Shown here: positions 1-7,715 of the stretch, in pieces
Position numbering within the stretch: position 1 is the first letter of the stretch
Layout: every line of letters begins with the position of its first letter
Assembly (NCBI RefSeq): GCF_015546965.1
Contig: NZ_JADMUF010000001.1
Location: 186,001-250,000 of the forward strand
Direction: 5' to 3'
Source of the DNA: Collinsella aerofaciens
GTDB taxonomy: Bacteria > Actinomycetota > Coriobacteriia > Coriobacteriales > Coriobacteriaceae
Length of the DNA stretch: 64,000 nucleotides
Notes under the pieces: model-generated
The model's database searches: none
The model's input: the letters and a program-made list of their open reading frames with translations, nothing else
Told to the model about the DNA's origin: nothing
Translations under genes and position numbers: made by a program

Positions 1-186
1 GATCTTGAGCAAAACGATGTCGCTCATCACGTCGCGGCGCAGTTGCTCGTCAACCATGGCGGCTCCGCCATATTTGATAACGACCGTCTTGCCGGTCAGG
101 TTTTTAATCCACGGCAGCGCTTCGAACAGCAGCTGCGCGGTTGCTTCGTTGGATTCGCTCGAACGACAATCGCGTGCGAATTTCAT
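1..186 (-). CDS. argB: Acetylglutamate kinase, N-terminal part (runs off window)
   Basis: Second enzyme of arginine biosynthesis, phosphorylating N-acetylglutamate in the cytoplasm. The 62 visible codons start with ATG at 184-186 and read MKFARDC..., followed by [14 protein letters not shown] and a DEQLRRDV stretch. This is the lysine and glycine-rich nucleotide-binding start typical of the amino-acid kinase fold (KYGGxAM). The rest of the gene lies beyond base 1, so length and C-terminal arginine feedback residues cannot be judged. It follows argJ by 80 bp on the same strand and is presumably the third gene of argC-argJ-argB. Confidence 0.93.
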   Translation of the reverse strand, partial: MKFARDCRSSESNEATAQLLFEALPWIKNLTGKTVVIKYGGAAMVDEQLRRDVMSDIVLLKI

Positions 187-266
187 AATCTGCCTCGTCT
201 TTCGTATCGTTATCACGCCGTGCTTCGCTGTCCGCAATGCGGCAAGATGCGCAGCGTGCCTGGAAT

Positions 267-1532
267 CTAGGAACGGTAGTCGCCATTGATGGAGATGTAC
301 TCGTGCGTGAGGTCGCAGGTCCACACGGTCGTTGCCGCGTCGCCTGCACCCAGGTCGGCCGAGATCACGATCTCGGGCGCCTCAAAACGTCGCAGAGCTT
401 CGTCCTCGTCAAAGGGAACAGTCAGACCGTCGCGACAGACAGGCATGCCCATCATGTCGATGGAAACGTCTTCCTGGTTAAACTTCACGCCGCACTTGCC
501 GAGCGCCATGGCAACGCGGCCCCAGTTGCAGTCGTGGCCGGCGATGCAGGTCTTGACGAGCGGCGAGTTGGCGACGGCACGAGCGGCGATATCGGCCTCC
601 TCGTCGTTCACGGCGCCGGTGACGTTAACCGTCACGAGCTTGGATGCGCCCTCGCCATCTGCGGCGATGTTGCGCGCCAGGCTCTCGCACACCTCATGCA
701 CGGCAAAGGCTAGCTCGTCGAAGGCGTCAGAGCCCTCGACAATAGGCTCGGCATTTGCGGCAGCGCCGGAAGCGAGCATGATGCAGGTGTCGTTGGTCGA
801 AGTATCGGAGTCGACCGTTACCTTGTTGAAGGTCTGCTTGACGGTGGAGAGTAACAGGGCGTGGAGCGCCTCCGGCTCGACGGGGGCATCGGTAGTGATG
901 ACCGCGATCATGGTTGCCATGTTGGGCATGATCATGCCCGAGCCCTTGCACATACCGCCCACCGTATAGGCATTGCCTGCGTGCTCCGCGGCCTCGCTGC
1001 GGTAACACACGGCGTACTCCTTGGAATGCGTGTCGGTCGTCATGATGGCACGGGCCGCATCGGCGCCACCGTGGGCGGAGAGCGCCTCGTAGGCGGCAGG
1101 AACGGCAGTCTCAAACGTGTCAATCGGCAGAATCTGACCAATTACGCCCGTGGAGGCGACCAAAATCTGCTGGGGCTCGCAGCCGATGACCTGCGAGGCG
1201 ATGTTGCAGGTCTCGCGCGCGCAGGCAAGACCGGTCTCGCCCGTGGCGGCGTTGGCGTTGCCGGAGTTGATAGAGACACCGGCAATGACGCCGTAGCCCT
1301 TATCGGCACCGCCCAGGTTGGCGCGGCTCACCTGCACAGGCGCCGCACAAAAGCGGTTAGTCGTAAACACGCCGGCCCCGGGACAGGGTTTATCGGGCAC
1401 GACGAGCGCGTAATCCAAGCGCTCGGGATTCTTGCGGAATCCGGCATGGATGCCCGCCGCCTTAAAGCCGGCTGCCGCCGTTACGCCGCCCTCTACGGCA
1501 CGAATCTTGATATCGAGCTGCTCTGTATTCAT
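267..1532 (-). CDS. argJ: Bifunctional glutamate N-acetyltransferase / amino-acid acetyltransferase
   Basis: ArgJ transfers acetyl from N-acetylornithine to glutamate (acetyl recycling) and, in bifunctional forms, also uses acetyl-CoA. The 421-residue protein has the family's usual length. The autoprocessing site is clear: [13 protein letters not shown], with cleavage expected between Ala206 and Thr207, leaving Thr207 as the N-terminal nucleophile of the beta chain. An [12 protein letters not shown] stretch near residue 90 fits the family. It lies between argC (134 bp upstream) and argB (80 bp downstream), all on the minus strand. Whether this copy is monofunctional or bifunctional cannot be told from sequence alone; no argA was seen in the window. 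Confidence 0.95.
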   Translation of the reverse strand: MNTEQLDIKIRAVEGGVTAAAGFKAAGIHAGFRKNPERLDYALVVPDKPCPGAGVFTTNRFCAAPVQVSRANLGGADKGYGVIAGVSINSGNANAATGETGLACARETCNIASQVIGCEPQQILVASTGVIGQILPIDTFETAVPAAYEALSAHGGADAARAIMTTDTHSKEYAVCYRSEAAEHAGNAYTVGGMCKGSGMIMPNMATMIAVITTDAPVEPEALHALLLSTVKQTFNKVTVDSDTSTNDTCIMLASGAAANAEPIVEGSDAFDELAFAVHEVCESLARNIAADGEGASKLVTVNVTGAVNDEEADIAARAVANSPLVKTCIAGHDCNWGRVAMALGKCGVKFNQEDVSIDMMGMPVCRDGLTVPFDEDEALRRFEAPEIVISADLGAGDAATTVWTCDLTHEYISINGDYRS

Positions 1533-1666
1533 CGTCTTTATGACTCCTTATGTCAAACAAAAAATGGGCATCGGTTGGTGCGCCATACCAGCCACAATCA
1601 TGAGACCAGCTTAAGAGTGGCGCCCCACTCGATGCCCGACTACCAAATCGTCAACAATCGAATGTG

Positions 1667-2737
1667 CTACACCGGGCATGCCACTGTGGGCAAGCCTCGT
1701 CGCTCGTCAAAACCAAAGACGATGTTGGCGCATTGGACCGCCTGGCCCGCGGCACCCTTGCACAAATTGTCGATAGCGCCCGTCGCCACCAGCACGCCCG
1801 CACGCTTGTTGAGCGCAAGGCCGATCTGGGCGGCATTGGTACCGACGACCGAAGCCGTCTTGGGCTGCTGACCGGCATCGAGCACGCACACAAACGTGCG
1901 ACCGGCGTAGAACTTCTTGTAATGGTCGACGACGTCCTCAAGGGTCAACGTGTCGAGAGCCTGCGGCGCGAGCGGCATCGTCACCGTGGAAAGCAGGCCG
2001 CGCTTGAGCGGTGCCAGGTGCGGCGTAAAGACGATGCGGTCGACAAGGCCCAAAATCTGCTCGATCTCGGGCGTATGACGATGCTTGCCCACGCCGTAGG
2101 CCTCCAAGTTTTCGTCTGCACTGCAAAAATGGGTGCGGGCGTTACAGGACTTGCCGGCGCCTGTCACACCGCTGATGGCGTCGACGATCACGGGGCCGCT
2201 CTGGGCAACCCAATCGGCACGCACGGCCGGCGCGGCGGCAAGGCTCGTCGCCGTAGGGTAACAACCGGCGCAGGCGACAAGCACGGGCTTACCGGCGGCG
2301 TAGCTAGCCGCAGCGGTTTCCAGGTCTTGGCCGAACAGCTCGGGTAAACCGAAAGCGCGCGTCTTGAGCAGCTCGGGGCTCGTGTGCTCGGCGGCATACC
2401 AAGCCTCAAAAACGGACGCATCGCTCAAACGATAGTCGGCCGAAAGGTCGAAGCAGGAGACGCCAGCGGCAAGCAGCGCGGGCACCTGAGCCATGGCGGC
2501 AGTGTGCGGCACGGCCAAAAAGACGGCGTCGCAGGTCTTGAGCTCGGGATTGTCATGCGTGGTGAATGCCAGGTCGCTCACGCCGGCAAAGCTCGGATAC
2601 ACCGCAGACAGCGGCTGGCCAGCATCGGCATTGGACGTAATGGCGACAAGTTCAAACTCGGGATGACCGAGCACGAGGCGAATGAGCTCAGCGCCAGCGT
2701 ATCCCGCCGCGCCGACGATTCCAACCTTGAGGGACAT
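1667..2737 (-). CDS. argC: N-acetyl-gamma-glutamyl-phosphate reductase
   Basis: Third step of arginine synthesis: NADPH-dependent reduction of N-acetylglutamyl phosphate to the semialdehyde. The 356-residue protein opens with a Rossmann motif GAAGYAG at residues 9-15 and carries the active-site cysteine in ACAGCYPTA (Cys159). A DLSADYRL segment near residue 97 is also typical of the family. It is the first gene of the minus-strand argC-argJ-argB run. The upstream region holds two ARG-box-like sites, so repression by an ArgR protein is likely. Confidence 0.95.
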   Translation of the reverse strand: MSLKVGIVGAAGYAGAELIRLVLGHPEFELVAITSNADAGQPLSAVYPSFAGVSDLAFTTHDNPELKTCDAVFLAVPHTAAMAQVPALLAAGVSCFDLSADYRLSDASVFEAWYAAEHTSPELLKTRAFGLPELFGQDLETAAASYAAGKPVLVACAGCYPTATSLAAAPAVRADWVAQSGPVIVDAISGVTGAGKSCNARTHFCSADENLEAYGVGKHRHTPEIEQILGLVDRIVFTPHLAPLKRGLLSTVTMPLAPQALDTLTLEDVVDHYKKFYAGRTFVCVLDAGQQPKTASVVGTNAAQIGLALNKRAGVLVATGAIDNLCKGAAGQAVQCANIVFGFDERRGLPTVACPV

Positions 2738-3005
2738 ATCTAACTCCTTGTCTGCGGTTTATGCACCAATGCGCATTCCGCAGCCGTTGTTATGAGGTAG
2801 GTTGAGACTTTAACACCAAAAGATGCATATATACGCAAATCTTTTGCATATTCATGCATTGAAACAAACCGGACACATTCACTCGTAAAAATTGACAAAA
2901 AGAAACGGGGCGCAAAATGCCTGACACGCCCGGTGGCGTCACGGCATTTTGAGCCCCGCTGTATGCGGAGATTTGTGGTTTGAATCTGGAGGAGGTTCCG
3001 GATTT
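2738..3005. other. Intergenic region between argC and the PNPOx genes
   Basis: Contains the ARG-box pair and presumed argC promoter. Downstream of the 3006-3431 gene the minus-strand sequence CAAAATGCCGTGACGCC / GGCGTGTCAGGCATTTTG forms an imperfect hairpin (about 2914-2946) that may end that gene. No further coding feature is seen. Confidence 0.4.
2822..2860. promoter_or_regulatory. Tandem ARG-box-like operator upstream of argC
   Basis: Two 18-bp AT-rich imperfect palindromes, at 2822-2839 (core ATGCATATATACGCAA) and 2843-2860 (core TTGCATATTCATGCAT), are separated by exactly 3 bp. That gives 21 bp centre to centre, or two helical turns. This is the geometry known for ArgR hexamer sites, and the position 85-120 bp upstream of argC fits. 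A possible minus-strand promoter (TTGCGT, 17 bp, TGTTAA) overlaps the site. Binding is inferred from pattern and location only. Confidence 0.6.
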
Positions 3006-3431
3006 CTAGAGCTCGACCGGAACCCATTCATCGTGGTTGCAGATAAAGGCCTCGGGATCCTCGATGCTAAAGAAGACGAGCATAGGGTCGTCTGCGCCGT
3101 TGTAGTGCTCGCCCAGACGCTCCAGGTGCTTCCAACCCGCCTCGCGCATATCGGCCGCCGCCTGGTCGTCCAAGCCAGCACGCCCGCGCAGGATGAGCCA
3201 ACCATGGCCCGGCCACCAACTCGTGGCCTCAAAGCGCTGGTTTTGCAGTAGCTCCTGCCACACATCTTTGGTGCGCGCTGTCACAAACCACAGCTTGCCA
3301 TCCTGGATCTGTGCAAACGAGAACGGACGCACATGCGGCTGCCCGTCCACGCTCGTCGCCAGATACCACGCCGGCACCGACGTCAGATACTCCAGCACCG
3401 TATTCAATCCGTCCACGTTTCCTCCTGTCAT
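3006..3431 (-). CDS. Pyridoxamine 5'-phosphate oxidase-fold protein (copy A)
   Basis: Small 141-residue split-barrel flavin-binding type protein. The pattern VPAWYLATSVDGQPHVRPFS, then KLWFVTARTKDVW, then a WLILRGRA strand is typical of the PNPOx-like family that binds FMN or related cofactors. The substrate is not predictable. It is 30 bp downstream of a clear paralog (3462-3908) on the same strand. The two share the PAWYLAT, RPFSFA and FFSI segments, so this is a tandem duplication. The GTCATT region before the start holds a purine-rich AGGAGG ribosome site. Confidence 0.8.
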   Translation of the reverse strand: MTGGNVDGLNTVLEYLTSVPAWYLATSVDGQPHVRPFSFAQIQDGKLWFVTARTKDVWQELLQNQRFEATSWWPGHGWLILRGRAGLDDQAAADMREAGWKHLERLGEHYNGADDPMLVFFSIEDPEAFICNHDEWVPVEL

Positions 3432-3461
3432 TAACTACCCCGGAAGACTGGTTGACGAGCA

Positions 3462-3908
3462 TTAGAGCTCGAGGAGCTCTTCGCTGCCGTCGATATCGCA
3501 GAACCGCGCGGCAATGTTGCGGACCGAGAAGAACGCAAGGCGGCCGTCGTTGGCGCTATCGTGTTGCTCGCCAATGCCCACCATGTGCCTAAAGCCAGCC
3601 TGGCGAACCTTGTCGCTCACGACTGCATCATCCTCGAGCGCGGCCTCGCCAGTTAACACGATCCAGCACTCCCCCGGCTTCCAGCCCGATACCTCAAACT
3701 TGGGATTCGCGCTCAACTCCGCCCACACGTCCTTGTCGCGCGACGTGCAAAACCACAGCTTGTCATCATCGACCATGGCAAACGAAAACGGCCTCACGCG
3801 GGGCTGGTGCCCGTCACTCGCATCGGTCGTGGCAAGATACCACGCCGGAATGCGTCTGAGATACGAGCAGACGCGCTCGAGCTGAGCCGTGCGATCGATG
3901 TCGGTCAT
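3462..3908 (-). CDS. Pyridoxamine 5'-phosphate oxidase-fold protein (copy B)
   Basis: Paralog of the neighbouring 3006-3431 gene, 148 residues. It shares IPAWYLATTDASDG, RVRPFSFAMVDDDKLWF, SRDKDVWAEL and a C-terminal LAFFSVRN segment. This marks a split-barrel FMN-binding PNPOx-like protein of unknown substrate. It probably forms a dimer with the cofactor at the interface, as known for the fold. The start follows an AAAGGGG-like site just upstream. The two copies have diverged in loops, which suggests different substrates rather than a recent duplication. Confidence 0.8.
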   Translation of the reverse strand: MTDIDRTAQLERVCSYLRRIPAWYLATTDASDGHQPRVRPFSFAMVDDDKLWFCTSRDKDVWAELSANPKFEVSGWKPGECWIVLTGEAALEDDAVVSDKVRQAGFRHMVGIGEQHDSANDGRLAFFSVRNIAARFCDIDGSEELLEL

Positions 3909-3938
3909 AGAGACCCCTTTCTTGCGCTCGAATCGAGC

Positions 3939-4739
3939 TTAAACGAGTTGAAGATTGATAACGACAACGCATGTCACCAGCAGCGCCATCGCCAGCGCTG
4001 CCAATGCATCCCCGCGGCCAAACGTAAGCGCATGCAGACGCGTGCGCCCCTGCTCGCCGTGATAACAACGCGCATCCATGGCGGCCGAAAGCGTCTCGGC
4101 ATGACGGAACACGCCGGTGAACAGCGGAATCGCCACACTGCCGAGCATGCGCACACCGCCGAGCGGACCGCCCGTCACGCGCGCGCCGCGACTTGCCTGT
4201 GCATCGGCCGTCTGTTTCATCTCGGTGGCAAATTGCGGCATAAACCGCAGCGCGATACCCATGATCATGCCGAGCTCGTGCGCCGGGAGCCCCACGCGCG
4301 CAAATGGTGCGAGCAGGCGCTCAAAACCCGCGGTGAGGTCGAGCGTCGGCGTGGTGAGTGTAATGGCGCTCATGCCGGCCATCATCAGGGTCAGACGGCA
4401 CGCCATAAACGCCGCAGAACGCAGCGAGCCCTCGCTCACCTGCAAAAAGACAAGCTGCCACAGGGTGCGGCCACTCTGGTCGGAAAACAGGTTGAGTACC
4501 GCGACCACTACGACAATCGCCAGCAGTGGTGCCATCGATGACAGGACGCGACGAGCCGGCACCCGGGACACGGTATAGATCAGGATAACGAAGATTGCGA
4601 CCGGGACCAGTCCGCGGAAGCTGCTGACCGTGAGCGTCGTGATCAGAAACACAAAGCCCAAGAGCAACTTAGTTCGCGGGTCCAGGCGGTGAATTGCACT
4701 ATCGCCGGGATAGTAGCTGCCAAACGAAAACGCCTCCAT
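3939..4739 (-). CDS. ecfT: ECF transporter transmembrane coupling protein EcfT
   Basis: Membrane scaffold (T component) of an energy-coupling-factor vitamin importer. The 266-residue protein has several hydrophobic spans, e.g. LLLGFVFLITTLTV near residue 25 and IFVILIYTV. The cytoplasmic coupling region contains the AxRGAR-type motif (ASRGAR), which docks onto the ATPases. Its start overlaps the stop of the fused ATPase gene by 1 bp (TAATG arrangement). It therefore forms the last gene of the operon ribU-like S component, double ATPase, EcfT. Confidence 0.9.
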   Translation of the reverse strand: MEAFSFGSYYPGDSAIHRLDPRTKLLLGFVFLITTLTVSSFRGLVPVAIFVILIYTVSRVPARRVLSSMAPLLAIVVVVAVLNLFSDQSGRTLWQLVFLQVSEGSLRSAAFMACRLTLMMAGMSAITLTTPTLDLTAGFERLLAPFARVGLPAHELGMIMGIALRFMPQFATEMKQTADAQASRGARVTGGPLGGVRMLGSVAIPLFTGVFRHAETLSAAMDARCYHGEQGRTRLHALTFGRGDALAALAMALLVTCVVVINLQLV

Positions 4740-6643
4740 TAGCAGCCCTCCTCTCGCGCGACCGTCTTGGATTTAGCAATGTCCGCGACGTTAGAAGGAC
4801 CGTCCGAGCGACCGATTAGCAGGTCCACCAACTCGTCTGTCAGCGACTCAACCGTATAGAGGCCGTCAAAGCGCAGTGGCACATCTGCCTTCGCAAGCGC
4901 CAGCGCCATGCGCTGGGCAGCGGGAACACCCAAGCCGATCGATTTAAGCTCATCCGCTTGCGCAAAAACTTGAGCGGGCGTGCCCTCGGCAAACACCGTG
5001 CCCTCGTTCATCACAACGATGCGGTCGCAGAAATTGGCTAGGTCATCCATACTGTGTGAGACCATGACGACGGTCAGGCCCCCATGGTGAAGTCGATCGA
5101 TGAGCTCCAGGAAATCACTGCGCGCCGCCGGATCGAGCCCCGCCATGGGCTCATCGAGCACCAGGACCTCGGGCTCCATGGCAAGCACGCCGGCAAACGC
5201 CACGCGCCGCTGCTGCCCGCCCGAGAGCTCAAAGGGGCTCTTATCGCCCACCGTGGCCAGGTCGAGGCCCACGCGCGCGAGCGATGACTCAACGCGGCGG
5301 GCAACCTCGGCCTGCGACAAGCCAAGGTTACGCGGACCAAATGCCACGTCCTGTGTCACGGTCTCGGCAAACAGCTGACGCTCGGGATATTGAAACACCA
5401 CGCCGACCTTTGCCTTAACCGCGGCAGCATCTTTCTTGTTTACCAGGTCGAGCCCCAACGCGTAAACGGAACCCTCCTGGGGACGAATCAGGCCGTTGAG
5501 ATGCTGAACCAGCGTCGACTTACCCGAACCGGTATGGCCCGCAAGGCCCAGGAACTCGCCACGACGCACCGTCAGCGATACATCACGCAGTGCCCACGGA
5601 CTGCTGGGGTCGTTGCCCCAGAGAGCCTGTTTGTTCGATGCGCCCTCGACGGCTGAGCGCTTGTGCCAACGGCGACGCTCGCGGGCGCTCAGCGAATAGC
5701 TATACGAAAGGTGCGAAATCTCGATGACGGGCTCCAGCGCGTCTGCGCCATCGATTGCAGAGAAGACGTTGTCGGGAATACGAGAATCGGATGCGAAAGG
5801 CCGCCCGGCGATGCCTGTCCTACTCCGCTTGGTATAAGCCTGCGCTATATCGGCGACCATATCCGCCTCGCGCACCCGTGTGCAAATGGGCAAGCCCTTC
5901 GCGCGAAGCGCCCTGCCAAGACAGCACGATGCCGGCATATCCAGGTTCAGCCGCGCGAGTTCGTCCGCCCGCGTCAAGATCTCCTCGGGCGTGCCCAGCA
6001 TTGCCACGCGACCGGCACGGAACACGGCAACACGGTCCGCCTCAGCGGCCTCCTCCATAAAGTGCGTAATCATCACGATGGTCATGCCGCGTTCGTGCAG
6101 CGCGTGACAGGCCTTCATAAGGCCCTTGCGCCCGCGCGGATCGAGCATCGAGGAGGCCTCATCCAAGATGAGCACGCGCGGCTCCATGGCGAGCACGCCG
6201 GCAAGCGCAACGCGCTGCTTTTGTCCGCCCGAGAGAGCGTGGGTCTCGTGGCGCTCAAAGCCCACCAGGCCCACGCCCTTCAGCGCCTCGCGTACGCGCT
6301 GCGCGATTTGTGCCGATGGCACGCCAAGGTTTTCGGGACCAAATGCAACGTCATCTTCGACAAGCGTTGCCACCAGCTGGTCATCGGGATTCTGGAATAC
6401 CATGCCCGCGGTCGAACGAATGTCGTAAACCATCTCGGGGTCGGACGCATCCATGCCGTTGATGCGTACCGTGCCCGCATCGGGCTGCAACAGTGCATTC
6501 AGATGCTTGGCAAACGTCGACTTGCCCGACCCATTGCCACCGAGGATGCAGAAAAACTCGCCATCCTCGATGTTCAGATCGACGCCGTCGAGTGCCGGTA
6601 CGGCACCGTCATAGCTAAAGGAAACGCCCCGACACTCAATCAT
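4739..6643 (-). CDS. ecfA: ECF transporter ATPase, two ABC domains fused (EcfA-EcfA')
   Basis: Energises the ECF importer by ATP hydrolysis. In most bacteria EcfA and EcfA' are two proteins; here one 634-residue chain carries both. The first domain has Walker A GGNGSGKST (residues 35-43), signature LSGGQKQR and Walker B VLILDEASSMLD. The second has GHTGSGKST, signature LSGGQQRR and VLVLDEPMAGLD. The second domain contains an Arg-rich insertion (RERRRWHKR) before its Walker A. The gene overlaps the upstream S-component stop by 4 bp and touches ecfT downstream, so the three are translationally coupled. Confidence 0.93.
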   Translation of the reverse strand: MIECRGVSFSYDGAVPALDGVDLNIEDGEFFCILGGNGSGKSTFAKHLNALLQPDAGTVRINGMDASDPEMVYDIRSTAGMVFQNPDDQLVATLVEDDVAFGPENLGVPSAQIAQRVREALKGVGLVGFERHETHALSGGQKQRVALAGVLAMEPRVLILDEASSMLDPRGRKGLMKACHALHERGMTIVMITHFMEEAAEADRVAVFRAGRVAMLGTPEEILTRADELARLNLDMPASCCLGRALRAKGLPICTRVREADMVADIAQAYTKRSRTGIAGRPFASDSRIPDNVFSAIDGADALEPVIEISHLSYSYSLSARERRRWHKRSAVEGASNKQALWGNDPSSPWALRDVSLTVRRGEFLGLAGHTGSGKSTLVQHLNGLIRPQEGSVYALGLDLVNKKDAAAVKAKVGVVFQYPERQLFAETVTQDVAFGPRNLGLSQAEVARRVESSLARVGLDLATVGDKSPFELSGGQQRRVAFAGVLAMEPEVLVLDEPMAGLDPAARSDFLELIDRLHHGGLTVVMVSHSMDDLANFCDRIVVMNEGTVFAEGTPAQVFAQADELKSIGLGVPAAQRMALALAKADVPLRFDGLYTVESLTDELVDLLIGRSDGPSNVADIAKSKTVAREEGC

Positions 6644-7230
6644 GCGCGGCCTTTGACCTGGTCCTTTTTAGGCGTGATGAGGTTGGAGACCGCCTTGTAC
6701 ACCGCCAGCGTCAACACCGAGTTAAGCACGGTCTTGATAAGGTTGAACGGCAGCACGGCAGGAATCATGAGCGGGGCGATCACATCGACCGAGCCATACC
6801 AGAACCATACGCCAATGGTAAGGTTTGCGACCATAGACAACGCCGTAGCGGCAATGACGCCGAGCACCAGGCCAATCACGGCACCCTTATAGGTATGCAT
6901 CTTCTGATACACGATGGCTGCAGGCAGAATATAGCCCAGCGTAGCCACCAGGTTCATAAGCGCGCCGACCCAGTCACCTGTGGTAAGCGCATGGATAACG
7001 ATCGCCATGGCGGCAACAGCAGTACCGGCACCGGGACCATACGCAAATCCACAAACCATCGCCGGCACCAGCGACGGGTCATACGTCAAAAACGGCGCCG
7101 AGGGAAGGATGGGCAACTGCACATACATAAACAGGGCACCCAAGGCGCACATCAGCGCCATGGTAACGAGCTGTTTGGTGCTCCACCTATTCGTGTTCTC
7201 AAAATGGATATGCTGCGACTGTTCAGACAT
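6640..7230 (-). CDS. ribU: ECF transporter substrate-binding S component, riboflavin type
   Basis: Membrane protein that captures the vitamin for the ECF module. It has about six hydrophobic spans and the segment LPSAPFLTYDPSLVPAM, which resembles the RibU stretch LPFLKYDPSD-IPA. I chose ATG at 7228-7230 (MSEQSQ..., 196 residues) because AGGCAGGTGATC lies just upstream. An ATG 21 bp further up falls inside the conserved 3' end of the FMN riboswitch and is rejected. The riboswitch is the main evidence for riboflavin or FMN as substrate. The gene overlaps ecfA by 4 bp. Confidence 0.88.
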   Translation of the reverse strand: MSEQSQHIHFENTNRWSTKQLVTMALMCALGALFMYVQLPILPSAPFLTYDPSLVPAMVCGFAYGPGAGTAVAAMAIVIHALTTGDWVGALMNLVATLGYILPAAIVYQKMHTYKGAVIGLVLGVIAATALSMVANLTIGVWFWYGSVDVIAPLMIPAVLPFNLIKTVLNSVLTLAVYKAVSNLITPKKDQVKGRA

Positions 7231-7243
7231 AAGATCACCTGCC

Positions 7244-7424
7244 TCTTTCATCCGGACTCTAACCGTTGGTACTGGGATCTCACCAGTTCAGCCGGCATGC
7301 GAACCAACGCACACACGGGTCGCGGACTCATCGGTTCGAACACAGGCACCTCGCCTGCGCCACGGCGCCCCTGTGGCACCGCCCGATTTACCGCCAGTGG
7401 GGAATTCCACCCCGCCCTGAAACA
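7244..7424 (-). promoter_or_regulatory. FMN riboswitch (RFN element)
   Basis: Read on the minus strand, this leader contains the conserved RFN pieces in order: CAGGGCGGGGTGGAATTCCC, then CACTGGCGGTAAAT, GAGTCCGCGACCC, CCGGCTGAACTGGTGAGATC, and ACGGTTAGAGTCCGGATGAAAGAGG. These are the paired arms of the FMN aptamer. It lies directly upstream of the RibU-like S component; the final AAGAGG-GCAGG segment runs into the ribosome site. FMN binding would therefore be expected to block translation initiation, or terminate transcription, of the whole ribU-ecfA-ecfT operon. Confidence 0.95.
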
Positions 7425-7434
7425 GCAATTGCAA

Positions 7435-7461
7435 GTGTAGCACGAGCAGATGCTCGCGCAA
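7435..7461 (-). promoter_or_regulatory. Candidate promoter for the riboflavin ECF operon
   Basis: On the minus strand a TTGCGC -35-like hexamer (7456-7461) and a TACACT -10-like hexamer (7435-7440) lie just upstream of the riboswitch. Their 15-bp spacing is shorter than ideal. The position is right for transcription starting at the aptamer, but the match is weak. Confidence 0.3.
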
Positions 7462-7520
7462 GTATGCCAAGGGCAATTTATCTTGCCTTGAAGCTGAGCC
7501 AGGCAGCAGGAAGCCTGGTT

Positions 7521-7715
7521 TTAAGAGACGCAGGCCGAAAGGACCATGCCGATATCGCCGTCGATGAGGATCGACCTCTTGTTGACGGCTTTTGGCGCGC
7601 ATGCCTCGCCCAAGCTCACGCACGCATAGATGGCTTTTGGGTTCCTATCGACCGCGTTCCAGAACGGGTACTTGATGATCACCGGCGTGTTTTGTTTATC
7701 GCGCGCCGCATAGAC
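7521..7715 (-). pseudogene. C-terminal fragment of a SIR2-family NAD-dependent deacylase
   Basis: The minus strand reads DKQNTPVIIKYPFWNAVDRN, then PKAIYACVSLGEACAP and RSILIDGDIGMVL, before a TAA at 7521-7523. This resembles the C-terminal end of SIR2-family proteins found in gut bacteria (pattern PVIIKYPF, NPKAIYAC-N-GEA-P, SICIDGDIGEVL). No start or NAD-binding N-terminal half is present: the frame is closed by the stop of the recombinase reading frame at 7716-7718. It is best read as a remnant of a chromosomal gene cut off at the left edge of the inserted island. Family recognition is from memory of the pattern, not a search. Confidence 0.5.
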
